Positions 35,496 through 47,174 of a stretch of 64,000 bases of DNA are shown piece by piece (the first letter of the stretch is position 1; every line of letters starts with the position of its first letter). Below the pieces are notes generated by a model. That model ran no database searches. It was not told where the DNA came from and worked only from the letters and a program-made list of their open reading frames with translations. Location of the stretch: contig NW_003314344.1 in assembly GCF_000143415.4 (NCBI RefSeq), positions 264,367 through 328,366 on the forward strand, given 5' to 3'. The position numbers and the translations under genes were made by a program. The DNA is from Selaginella moellendorffii (Eukaryota; Streptophyta; Lycopodiopsida; Selaginellales; Selaginellaceae).

Positions 35496-38400
35496 CTAAA
35501 CATCATGCCGAACCTCATAAACTTGCGGTCCAACTTGCCACAACACCCGATACGGTCCTTTCCACTGCGCAAGGAGCCCCTTAGATAAACCATGTACCGT
35601 AAGATGGGGAAAACGAACTAACACCAAATCATTCACTTTGTACTCCGCAGGTGGACGATGATGGGAGTTGTAGCGCCGTTGTTGTCCCACTTGTACGCGG
35701 CCTAAGTGTTCGGCAGACTCTACTCGGACAAGTGGAAGAATGCTTGTCAAATACTGATCCCATGACCTAGCATCAGGAGCTCGTGGCAATCGCGAAGGTA
35801 AACCCAACTCTGTTGGTAATATTGGATCATGACCATATAGAAGTTTATATGGTGAAGCACCAATAGAACTCTGCACCCCTGTGACATAGGCATACCGAAG
35901 AAACGGCAAATAACCATCCCAATCCGAATGCTGGAAGTTCACATACTTCAAAATCATCCCTTTGAATGTCCGAATGAGCCGTTCCACCAGACCGTCTGAT
36001 TGTGGATGATAAGCACTCGTAAAAGTGTGGCGTATCCCCAACCGAGATGTCAAAACATGAAATACCTCAGCCATAAATGCAGGACCATTATCCGAAAGAA
36101 TCCGCTCTGGACAAGAATGCTGGGACACCACTCGATTGAGGAGGAAGTATCCAACAACAGTTGCAGAGGCGCTAGCAAGAGCACCAACTTCCACCCGACG
36201 AGTCAAGTAGTCAGAAGCAATAATAACATACTCATTGCCAGCAGTCGATCGTGGAAAAGGTCCCATAAGATCAAACGCCACCAACTCAAACGGACGGGAA
36301 ATTGCAATTGACTCCAACCGTCCTTCCGCAGCACAAGGGGGAGTATTACGAGCTTGGCACCAAACGCAACTACACACATACCGAATAATATCACGTCGCA
36401 TCTCCGGCCAATAGAAAGACTTGCGCAGCTTCTCGGTGACACGACAGTGTCCCATATGCCCACCTAGAACAGGAGAATCATGGTAGGCATGGAGAAACCG
36501 CGGAATAAACACCGAAGGTACCACCAGTCGTAAATGATTATCAGGATCCGTCCCCACAAAATAAAGAAGGCCATCTTCAAGGCGATATTGAGAATGTAAA
36601 TGCCGGAAAGGTAAGTCATCAGCAAGTGATGCAAGATTCTCAAACCCATCTCGAAGCCTTCGAATCCATGGCTCAATCCTTTGAGCCTCGCGAACCTCCT
36701 CAAGAGAAGGCAGATCTTGCTCTGCACCCTGTGGACACTAAACGTCAAGGACAGCAACCGCCGACGGCACAGAATCCTCATCTAGAAAATCCACAGATGC
36801 TGGAACAACAGGTTCGTCAGAATGATGAGAAGTGAGTGGAGAAGGAAGAGGAGCTCGAGAAAGGGCATCAGCATCAGCCATAGAACTCCCTGGGCGATGA
36901 ACAACATCGAAATCATATATCTGAAGCTTCAAAGCCCATCGAGCCGTATGACCAACCAGGTTCTTCCGCTTCAATAATGAAGTAACAACAGCATGGTCAC
37001 CTTCAAGTAATGTCCGAGAACCATGTAGATATGCATGAAGTTTCTCGAAACCCCAGACTGCTGCTAAACACTCCTTCTCCGTCGTGGAGTAATTCATCTC
37101 CGCTGGTTGTAATGTACGGCTTATGTATGCAATGGGATGGCGTTGACCAAGCACACTCGAGCTCTCTTGCATCAACACACCTCCAAGACCAATGTTAGAA
37201 GCATCCACGTGCAAAATAAAAGGTCGAGTGTAGTCAAGATATGCCAAAACCGGAGGAGTCGTTGAGATCCACGAACGCCCGCTCACAATCCGGAGACCAG
37301 ATGAAAGATGACGTTGATGACTTCAGCAACACTCGCAATGGTGTAGTGCGATCGGAAAGATGATCCACAAAACGACCAAGATACTGCACCTTACCCAAAA
37401 AGTGTTGGACATCATTTACACACTTCGGAGTAAGGAACTTTAGAACAGCCACAAGTTTGTCAGGATCAACTTGCAAACCCTCACGAGAAATACGGTACCC
37501 AAGATAAGTTGTGTCCTTAGACCCAAACACGCACTTCGACCGCTTCAGCTTTAAACCAACGTCGTGTAGCCGATCCAACACTTTACAAACATCACGAACG
37601 TGCTCCTCCCACGTCCCCTCCGAGTGGATCAAGACATCATCAATGAAGTCAGCAGTCACCTCCGGCATATCGCAAAGAACCTCGTCCATCATCCGTTAGA
37701 AAGTTGCTGGAGCATTGTTCAAACCAAACGGCATCACCAAGAACTCGTACAAACCAAATGGTGTACGAAAAGCAGTCTTAGGAATATCTTCTTCGGCCAT
37801 CGGTACTTGTCAATACCCAGAAGCAAGATCTAGCTTGGTGAACCAACGACTCCGCCCCAGACGATCCAAGAGATCAGCAGTGTGAGGAAGAGGATACACA
37901 TCTGGGATCGTCACTTCATTTAACGGACGATAGTCGATGCAGAAACGAATACTCCCATCAGGCTTCGTCACAAGATGAGGTTCACATGCTCAAGGACTCC
38001 GTGACTTCCGAATAACACCCTTTTCCAGCATTTCCTTGACGTTTGCTCGTAAAATTTTGATCTCCTTAGGTGACCGACGACGAATAGGAACCTTGATTGG
38101 ATGAGCATCCCCGGTTGGAATTGGATGACATGTGGCAATCTTGGCCCCAGACGATAGGTCAAATTCAAAGAGATCAGAATACTCCTTCATGAGCCAGTCA
38201 ACTGCTACAACACAAAGATCGTCGGAGGGATCGGAAAAGGGAAAAGCAGAACAAGATGGAAACACAGAAGGAAAGAGTGGGGAAACAAAAGTAATGGAAG
38301 CAGAGGTAGAAGTAGAGGGACGAAGAGGTATGGAAGTGAGAGGAATGGATGAAACATAAGGAAGTATGAGACAAGGGGGAGAAGCCTCAAAGTTTCACTT

Positions 38401-38938
38401 GGCATGATTGCGCTGCAACCAATCCATACCAAGAATGAGGTCAAAAGCTTGACTCGGCACCACCCGCAACGACTGCAACTCAAGCTCGAGACCGCCCACA
38501 CGCACAACCAGGTCCACCTCATCCCGTGCACATGCATGTGTACGGCCGTTGCCATAAAGAATGAAAACTGGTTCTGCCGCATGACGCAAGTGTAGACGAC
38601 AACGTGTGGCAACAGGTCGAGCAATAGAAGATAAACTCGAACCTGTATCAACCAACATGGAGAGAATAATAGGAGACTTCTTGTTATTAAAAACGAGCTT
38701 GGAAAGTAAACACTGAATGAACTGGTGCCGAATGAACCCCTTGATGATACTCCCGAAAGAAAGATGGAGGGGTCACTGATTTATTCGCGCAAGGTCCCTC
38801 CGTTACTCGCGCGACTCCTCGTTTCCCAGATGCATCTTGGTGTCCAGAACTTCCACTGCAACAGCACCCAGGGGACATTGCTGACGCCAAGGTCTCCACC
38901 CAGGAAATGGAGGTCGCCAATCCGGAAAACGACGGCAA
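35496..38938 (-). pseudogene. gypsy pol of the young copy (few stops)
   Basis: Protease with LVDTGSS near 38645, a reverse transcriptase with the intact FIDDVLI catalytic box near 37640, RNase H near 37180, integrase with H-H-C-C finger, AFDLMGPFPR, ILSDNGPA and WVERL-type catalytic region between about 36460 and 35950, then a KGPYRVL (GPY) module. No chromodomain follows. Only a few stops (for example near 38395, 37990 and 37693) interrupt it. The frame is -1 relative to gag, with about 135 bases of overlap. A TAG after YEVRHDV is shared with the plus-strand copy. Confidence 0.88.
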
Positions 38939-39735
38939 CGCCGATAAGTATGACCAACTTCATCACACGCCCAGCAGTGAACATCACGGCCATGACCACG
39001 TCCTCGCACGTGTCCTTGGACTCGAGCAGCACCAGCATCAACCTCCATTGGAACAGGACCATCACCCATAGGAAGTGGAGCAGAAGGACGTGCAGCGAGA
39101 AGTGGAAGAGGCGACGTCTCATAACGTTGTGCCAAGCGAAGAGCATCGTCAAAGGTGGCAGGAGCAAGTGCATGCACAAGTCCGACAAGATCTTGACGAA
39201 GTGCTGGCCACAACATTCCTAGCTTGATCCGCTCCGACATATTTGGCTCCGCACGAAGCAAAAGACTTCGGAAACGAACGCCAAATTGCATCACCGACTC
39301 TGATGGCCCTTGGCGAAGACGATGCAATTGTTGGAAAGCATCATCACAATCATCGGCATGTCCAAAGGCACGTTTGAAGACGTCCGGGAGAACACTCCAA
39401 TCCCCACGAGTAGCTGCGCTCAAACCATTGTACCACTGCAACGCCGTCCCTTGGAGACACGTGGGAAACTCACACAATCGTCGAGCATCATCCCAAGAAT
39501 GATATGTGGCAATCACCGTAAAGTGATCGAACCAATAGTACACATCATCCCTAGGATTCCCGCGAAAGAACTCCGGTCGAACGCGAGGATTGGCACCAAG
39601 AGCAGGAGGAGTTGTACCACGTGCCGTGAACACCGCTATCAACTAAGTTTGGTTGTTCAATTGCAAGCACATAGCATCAAGCAATTGAACTAACTGCTGC
39701 TCTAGAGTCAAAGGAGGAGATTGCGGATCGGCCAT
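38803..39735 (-). pseudogene. gypsy gag of the young copy (one stop)
   Basis: Starts MADPQSPPLTLEQQLVQLLD at 39735 and ends with TAA at 38803-38805. A single internal TAG, apparently from CAG, interrupts it near 39645. It encodes a capsid-type protein with PEFFRGNPRDD, an Arg/Gly-rich stretch and a CCHC knuckle (CWACDEVGHTYRRC). Confidence 0.88.
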
Positions 39736-39933
39736 GGATCGAAACCAAAATCCTGAAAGGAAAGAACAAAAGAAAGGAAATGGAAAAAGCTAGATCTAGA
39801 CGATGCAAAAGCTAGATCTAAACCGAAATCCCAAAAAGCTAGATCTAGACGATGCAAAAACTAGATCTAAACCGAAATCCCAAATCCAAGCACTCCCCAG
39901 GGACAATCAAAAGGTGCCCCTCAACTCCACCAA

Positions 39934-40107
39934 TGTGAGTGTATGGAATATGGAAAGGGAATATAGAAATGTGCATATCAATTAGCCCAAAAACCCTAGC
40001 TTATATATAGGAGCGAGTGGTTCGGATTGAAACCAATCCGACGGCTACCAAAATCCATTACACTAATATTAGTATACAACATCGTAGCTGTACACTTGGC
40101 CCTCACA
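39934..40107 (-). repeat. LTR (5' in element sense) of the young gypsy copy
   Basis: TGTGAGTG ... CCCTCACA, 174 bases, followed on its inner side in element sense by TTGGTGGAGTTGAGGGGCACC (about 39913-39933), a TGG-starting primer-binding candidate that I could not match to a specific tRNA. Confidence 0.9.
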
Positions 40108-42189
40108 AAGTGTGCATATTAGATTGCTAATAATAATATATAACATTGTAGTTGTACATTTATATCATCACCTCCTCTCGAAAAGATGAAAAGGCTTTTA
40201 TATTGATGGACCAAAATTTAGAGAAACATCTAAAGGAGGCATCAATAGATCTATAGACAATAGAACTTATTTTTAATCCTTTTGTAAGAAGCATTTTATT
40301 TATTGCACATGTATAATTTGTTGAATATCATTATAAACCTCATAAATTTATGGCTTAACTTGTTGAAACACTTGATACTATCCCTTCCACTAAGCAAGGA
40401 AATCATGTATTATATAATTAGGAAAATGGATTAACACTAAGTCATCCATATTTTATTTTACAAGTGAATAATAATTAGAATTGTAATGTTGTTGTTATCC
40501 CACTTGTATGTGGCTTAAGTGTTCAATAAACTCCATTAGAACTATATTTTTGAGATATTAATCCCAAAACCTAGCATTAACAAGTCATGAAAGTAAATTT
40601 AACTCCATTGGTATTATAAAATCATAACTATATAAGAGTTTTTATAGTGAAGCATTAACATAACATTATATCCTTGTGATATATGCATACTGAAGAAATG
40701 GCAAATAACCATTTTAATTTAAATGTTAAAAAATGTTATGCTTCATAATTATCTTCTTGAAAATCCAAATGAGTTATTCCACCAAACCATCTGTTAATGG
40801 ATGATAATCACTTGTGAAATTGTAACTAAGACATCAAAACATGAAATGCCTTAACTATAAATACAAAACCATTATCCAAGAGAATTCGCTCTAAATAAGA
40901 TTGTTGGAACACTATTTGACTGAGAAGGAAACATTCAATAATAGTTATAAATGCATTAGCAAGAGACCCTTCTTTTGATCCAATCTAACAACTAACTTCC
41001 ACTTAACAAGTCAAGTAGTTTGAAATAATAATGATGTATTCACTTTCAATAGTCAACTGTGAAAAAGACATATTATATCAAATGCCACCACCTCATATAT
41101 TACAATTGACTTCAACCAGCTTTCTGCAACATGAGGGGAAGTATTAAGAGTTGTTATACATAATGCCACTATTTTTAGGTCAAGCTTGCCTCCTCATTAT
41201 CAGTCAAATGAACTATTTTTCACTTTGCAATCAATGTGCGTCTGTTGAGAGCACGGAATCACACGAGGAGGACCCACCCCCATTACCTGATGACACACAC
41301 TGCATCTTTAGCCAATAAAAAAATCTACATAATTTCTCAATTAGATGATAATGTTCTATATACCCACATAAAATAAAAGAGTCATGGTAAATATGGAGAA
41401 ATCATGAAATAGAGATCAAATGCACCACTAGCCAAAAATGGTTATCATGATTATTCATAAAGTAAAAAAGGTCATTCTTAAGACAATATTGAAAATATAA
41501 ATGCCAAAACATAAAGCATTTAGATCTATGGTTCAATCGTTTGAGCCTTATAAAATTCACTTAAAGAAAGTAAACCTAACTCTACACATTGTGAAAAATA
41601 TATATCAAACAAAATGACTATTGATAACATAAAATCTTTATCTAGAAAATCCACTAATAAAAAAACAATAAATTCTTTAGATACAAGAGCAAAGAGTAAA
41701 GAAAAAAGAGGAGCTCAAAAAAGAGTGTTAGCGTTAACTATAAAATTCCCTAGATGATGAACAACCTCAAAGTTATATATTCAAGATTTATTGAACAATT
41801 TAATCAACTAAGTTATTTTGTTTAAATAATGAAATGACTGTAATATCATTATAGTTTAGCAACTTCCAAGAACCATGCAAATATGCATGAAATTTTTTAA
41901 AATCTCAAACTGCTACTAAATAGCCCTTTTTTGTCGTGGTATAATTTAGCTCTATTGGTGGTAATACATAATCAATATATGCAATAGGATGACTCTGATT
42001 AAGCACACTCATACTCTTTTGCACCAACACATTTTAAAGATTAATATTATAAATATCCATATACAAAATGAAGGGTTAAATGTAATTAAGATATGCTAAA
42101 ATGAGAGGAGATGTTAACACTTCTTGAAGATTTACAAATGCCTTCTTGCAATCTTATAGTGTATATAATATATTGTTATTATAAAGTTT

Positions 42190-42608
42190 TGGAACTTTAA
42201 GGGATATATGGGGATAAAATAACCACTAAGGGGTGCTTTCATTAAATAATTACCCCTTTTCCAATTAATTTAAGGGGGGGAAAATAAAGTGTGTTATGTG
42301 TGTACATATAGTATTAGAGCAAATAGCACAAGTTTAATTTCCTTTAATTAGTGGTTATTTAAAATACAATATACCCTTATATAAGGTTTATTCTTACCTC
42401 TAAAATTGAAATCATATGGGTATTCATAAGTACATCCTTTACAAAGATGCAAGTGGATAAAGAGTTAATAAGGGTATTGACATCTCTAAAAGGGCAGGGG
42501 GTGGGGGGTGATATATAAGATAAAATAGCACTAAAGGCTATTTTATCAAATAATTACCCCTTTTCTAATTATGGAGAGAGAGAGAGAAGTGTGTTATAAA
42601 TTCTTAGA
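42190..42608. mobile_element. TRIM-like small insert inside the old gypsy copy
   Basis: Sequence without counterpart in the young copy interrupts the old element between the equivalents of 37285 and 37300. It contains two imperfect direct repeats of about 105 bases (about 42205-42305 and 42505-42598), sharing AAATAATTACCCCTTTTC and AAGTGTGTTAT. Just after the first repeat comes TAGTATTAGAGCAAA, close to the common TGGTATCAGAGC primer site, and just before the second a G-rich tract AAAGGGCAGGGGGTGGGGGG. This is the layout of a terminal-repeat retrotransposon in miniature. No coding frame. Confidence 0.4.
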
Positions 42609-44955
42609 CCAGATAAAAAATGATATTAATAACTTTAAATGATGTAGTATGATTATAAAAATAATCAATAAAATAATTGAGATATTACATATTGTCAAGG
42701 AAGCACTATATAATGTTCACACACTTTGGAATGGGATCAAAATACCCACAAATTATCAAGTTCAATTTCCAAACCCTAATGAAAATATAATCCCCATCCT
42801 TAGACATAAATAAACATTTCAACTGTTTTAACTTTAAATCAACTTCATACAATCAACATTTAGCTAACATAGTAGATGTGCTCCTTCCATATCCTCTTTA
42901 AGTGGATCAAGACATTATTATAAAATTGATAGTTACCCTTTATATATTGTATACATCATCCTCCACTATAAAGTCACTAGAGTATTATTCAAATAGAATA
43001 GCATCACTAAAAATTTATACAAATTAAATGGTGTATAGAAAACAGTTTTAGAAATATTTGTTTTAGTGATTAACATCTATTAGTACTTAAAAATGATATC
43101 CAACTTAGTGAACTTACTACTTCACTCTATACAATCTAAGAGATTGATAGTGTGAGAAAAAAGGTATACATATGAGATAGAATTGTAGAATGTAGATTTT
43201 AATCTCCTTTAGTGACTAATACCAAGAAGGAATCTTAATTAGAAGAACATCCTTAATTGAAATAGTATGACATATTGTGATTTTAGTTCTAAAAAATAGA
43301 CCAAAGTTGAAGGGATGTGAATAAATTACCATAGCACAAAGACTATCTGAGGGATTTATAAAAGGAATAAAAAAAGTAAAAAGGAAATGCAATAGGTAGT
43401 GATTGAGAGATAAAAATGATAAAAACAAAAGTAGAAGTAAAGAGACAAAATGGAACATAAATGAGAGTAATAGAAAGGAATATAAAACAAGGTAAAGAAG
43501 CCTTAAAGTTATATTTGGCATGATTATGCTATAAGTAATCCATAAGGACGAGGTCAAAAAATTTAAACTTGATATCACTTGCAATAATTGAAAATCAAGT
43601 TCAAGAACATATAAATACATAGCTAATGTTATATCCCACACATATATGTGTATAATTATTGCTATAAAAACTGAAAATGTCTTTGTTGTACAATGCAAAT
43701 ATAAGAAGTAACATGTAATAATAGGTTAGATAAAATATGTACCAATATAAAGAATACAATAAAGGCTCTCCTATTATAAGAAAAAATTTGGAAAAGGAAT
43801 ATTGGATAAATTAGTGTTAAATGAACCTTTTCTCAAATGAAAGATGGAGGGGTTATTGATTTATTCACACAATGACCCTCTACTACTTGTGTTATTCCTT
43901 GTTTATTAGAAAAAATTCATTGTCAAGACCTTTTAACATAACAACACTAATAAAACATTATTGATGCTAAAATTTCCTCTCAAAAGATGAAAGACGCCAA
44001 ATTGAAAACACTAAGAATATAAATATGTTTAGCCAATTTTATCACACAATTAATAACAAACATTATACCCATGTCTACATCCTTATCTTTGTCCTTATAG
44101 CAACAATGTCAATATCCATTGATGATTCTCTCCTATAAAAATTGGGGTTAAATGTGCAATTAAGAAATAATGTCTTATAACATTATGCCACTTGAAGAGT
44201 GTTATCAAAAGTGGTTAGAACAAGTGTATGTAGAAATTCTACAAAATATTGACAAAGTGTTAGCAATAATATGCCTAATTTGATCTGTTTTGATATATTC
44301 AGCTCTATATAAAATAAGAGGCTTTAGAAGCAAACACCAGATTGCATAACTAACTCAAGTAGTTTTAATGTAAATATCATCAGAGTCGTTAATATGTCTA
44401 AATATACACTTGAATTCATCTAAGAATTCGCATAAATAGCATATTCAAACAATTATACCATTGTATCCCTTGAAGATGTGTGGGAAATTTACATAGATGT
44501 TAAGTATCATCCCAAGAATGATAGGTGGTAATTATGATTAAACTAATTGTAAATATCATCCCTAGATATAAAGATTTGTAGCAAGAGGAATGGTTTCACC
44601 ACACACCATAAATGCTGTTATGAATTAAGTTTGATTATTCAATTGTGACTACATAATATCATATAATTACACCAATTATTACTTGAGTGAGGAGGAGGAG
44701 GAAGCTATTGCAAAATAGGAATATGTTACTCTACCATAAAAATGAATGAAAAGAAGAGGAAAAAGAAAAGAAAAGAAATAAAAAACCTATAGGAACAAAA
44801 GAGTTTTAGATGTTGCAAAAGTTATATTTAAACAATCAAAACTACCAATCACCTGTGCATGGTGCATGAAATACAAAAATATGCATATCTAATTAAAACC
44901 CTACTAGAAAATTAATATATCCCACTAAATTGTAACTGTACTGTTAGACGTCACA

Positions 44956-45169
44956 CTGAAATATTCAAACATATTTTAGAATATTCCTTAATCTATTCTC
45001 TTTTCTCTTTGTGCAATTGTCTGAAGGAATGTCTGCAATCCAAAAAGTCAGCTACTCCATTTAATCAGAATGATTGTGACAATTCTGATGATTCAGAATC
45101 GAATGGCTACTTGGGATGGTGGACCAATAAGTTTTGTATCGGTTGGTTCTTCTTAGACTTACGTTTTCG
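44956..45169. other. Gap between old gypsy copy and LFR gene
   Basis: Mostly trailer of the minus-strand LFR gene. A plus-strand open stretch (about 45009-45160) has some protein-like composition (CLKECLQSKKSATPFNQ) but no start context or homology I recognise. Confidence 0.35.
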
Positions 45170-46973
45170 CTATGATCCCCACACTCCACGAGCAGAGCTC
45201 TTGGATCCTGTCCTGGAGCTCAGCTCCCACAGTATCCTCGCAAACATGTCCGAAGTACGGGCATCCGTCAGAGCAAGCTCCGCAAAAGTGTGCTCGTAAG
45301 CTAGAAGTATAGACCTGTTCTCTGGTTCTGACGCAAGGCTCTCAAGCGTCAGGGCTGCTTTTCTCACCACTTCTTGCAGGGGATGAGGCGTCTGGACGAT
45401 CCTTAAGAGCCTCCCGACGGCCCTGCGAAGGTAAACAAAAGAGCCAAGCTTGAAAAGCTTTCGTGTGAACGAAGAAAAGCTACTCACCATCGCTCGTTTG
45501 CCAGCCGAAGACGGCAGTCCATATTCACCTCCGCGAAGTTATACAATGCTGCTATGGCTGCTGCCTGAGAATCGCTCGCTGGAAAGTTGAGTATGTCCAC
45601 CAAGCGCTTGTAGATCTGTCCGTGCACATAACGCTCAGGCAGAGTTTATCACGAAAGTCTCTACCTGAGTTGCAAATGGAAGAAGATATGGCTCGTTCTC
45701 GGGGTTTACTACGAGCCTTCCCAGTAGCTCTGCAGCCGAGCAATGCCAGGGCTTGATCGGTGATTCCAGCATTGTCACAATCGCTTGTACAGCAGCTTGT
45801 TCCCTGCTCCAAGCAAGACGATGGGAAGTTAGCTTCTCTAACTCTAGACATAAAACAGTTTACCTACGTGATCCGGCCTTTGGACGGGTCAGTAAATATT
45901 CTCAGCACCACAAACGTTGCCAAGTTAAGAATCGTTTCCACTGCGTTAGTGACCAACTCCTCGTCCTCTGTATGTAGTTAGTACTTTCTCCCGTCAAAGA
46001 AAGCAAGAACTTGGACATTGTACCAGTATTGTGATCTTGCATGCAGCAAACAAGAGTTTCCAGACAGTGCCGGTGTTGAGCCATGTGGATTTCATTCTCG
46101 GGAATGAATGAGAAATTCCGTAGAACATTTGAGGCTGCGACAGCGCACTGCTGCCGCTCAGCTCGTCCGATTTCATCCAGGTTGAACAGCCCCTCTTCGT
46201 CCCACCACCAATCTACATTCTTCTTCTCATCTGTGACGCTCTCTGGATTTCTCTCCGGCATGGTGCTAGGAAATTTAAACAAGAAAAGAAAAGAAAGTGA
46301 GCGCGCATAAGAAAGAGAGAGCCTTACATACCGCATTCTATAGAGCGGATCGTGATGCGTGTTAATCTCATACTCGAGGCCAAATCCAGTGGTCGGACGA
46401 TGAAGTCCAAGCGTGCGTTTTCTCGCTGATTTTTTCGAGTCACTGGAGTAAGATATATCCCTCCACTCATCTATCTGCGCAGTCCAGTTCCTTAGCAGAG
46501 CCACAAAATCACGAAAGCGCAAACTAAATCAAATACCACATGAAGGAGAGCATCGAGTAGGCCAGGAATTTTCACCAGAGCGTCCTTCCTTCCATCGTCC
46601 TTCTCCTTGAAAGATAAAACATTGAGCGAGGTCAGTGCCCACGAGAGCTCGCTCTTGAGGCCACTCTGGAGAGCCATGACAATCCTCTTACTGTTCTTCT
46701 CTGTGAAGCAAAAAAACGATCAGCACCTCTTGCTGCTAGAACTCTATCCTTACCGGCGAATGTGAGCTGCACTTGGACGGTCGGGCCCGTCAAGACTGGG
46801 GTTCCAATGGCACCGCTTCCAGCGGCGGTAGAAGCTCCGCTAGCGGCAGCTCCGCCAGATCCAGCAGAGGCAGCAGCCGCATTGCCTGTGCCCAGCTCCG
46901 AGTAGTTTGGATTTCCTCGTGCGCGCTTGCCAAGAACCACGCCATTGCCCGCGCCCACGCTCGCTCCCGCCAT
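45170..46973 (-). CDS. LFR: LFR-type armadillo-repeat subunit of SWI/SNF chromatin remodelling
   Basis: About nine exons. The N-terminal end is Ala/Gly/Ser-rich; then NSKRIVMALQSGLKSELSWALTSL, SFKEKDDGRKDALVKIPGLLDALLHVIDEWRDI, DWWWDEEGLFNLDEIGRAERQQCAVAASNVLRNFSFIPENE, AQHRHCLETLVCC, EDEELVTNAVETILNLA, and finally TPHPLQEVVRKAALTLESLASEP ... FARILWELSSR ending ARGVWGS. This follows Arabidopsis LEAF AND FLOWER RELATED along its full length, including the tail. LFR is a nuclear armadillo-like protein that acts in SWI/SNF complexes and is needed for leaf and flower development; in a spikemoss the role must be more general. Junctions such as LLHV|IDEWRD and PSKGRIT|EQAAVQ preserve phase. An in-frame ATG at 46988 adds five residues. 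Confidence 0.93.
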
Positions 46974-47174
46974 AGCTAGGGCTTTCACTGCAATGCCCTA
47001 ATTTTAAAGAAATATTATAGAGTCTAAATAATTGCTTTTACTGTTAACATGTTAGCATTGAAACCATTTATATTTTGTTTCATTCATCTTTTAATCCTAT
47101 TTTCTATTATGATTTTCCTCTAAACCTCAAAAATTAGTCAAGAACAAGGAGCTTGATATGGTCAGGCAACCAGG
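46974..47174. promoter_or_regulatory. Divergent promoter between LFR and the PPR gene
   Basis: 201 bases between outward-facing start codons, AT-rich, with no clear TATA box. Presumed shared control region. Confidence 0.4.

Larger units (their letters stand above)
35143..40107 (-). mobile_element. Younger Ty3/gypsy element nested in the old copy's LTR
   Basis: 4965 bases, LTR to LTR, minus orientation, flanked by AAGT on both sides (35139-35142 and 40108-40111). Its LTRs differ at 8 of about 174 positions, all transitions. Gag and pol are nearly intact, with only a few stops that look like single C to T changes. It is the best preserved member of the family in this window. Confidence 0.95.
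35119..44955 (-). mobile_element. Old gypsy element, CpG-depleted, split by a younger insertion
   Basis: 35119-35142 plus 40108-44955 follow the whole length of the minus-strand gypsy copy, from the left LTR to the right LTR (about 44860-44955), but with most C changed to T and G to A and with no surviving long frame. Recognisable landmarks include the integrase region near 40790-40960, the primer-binding side near 44840 and the LTR string ATATGCATATCTAATT. The element is interrupted by the young copy (35143-40107), a TRIM-like insert (about 42190-42608) and a small foreign patch near 41180-41300. Confidence 0.85.
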
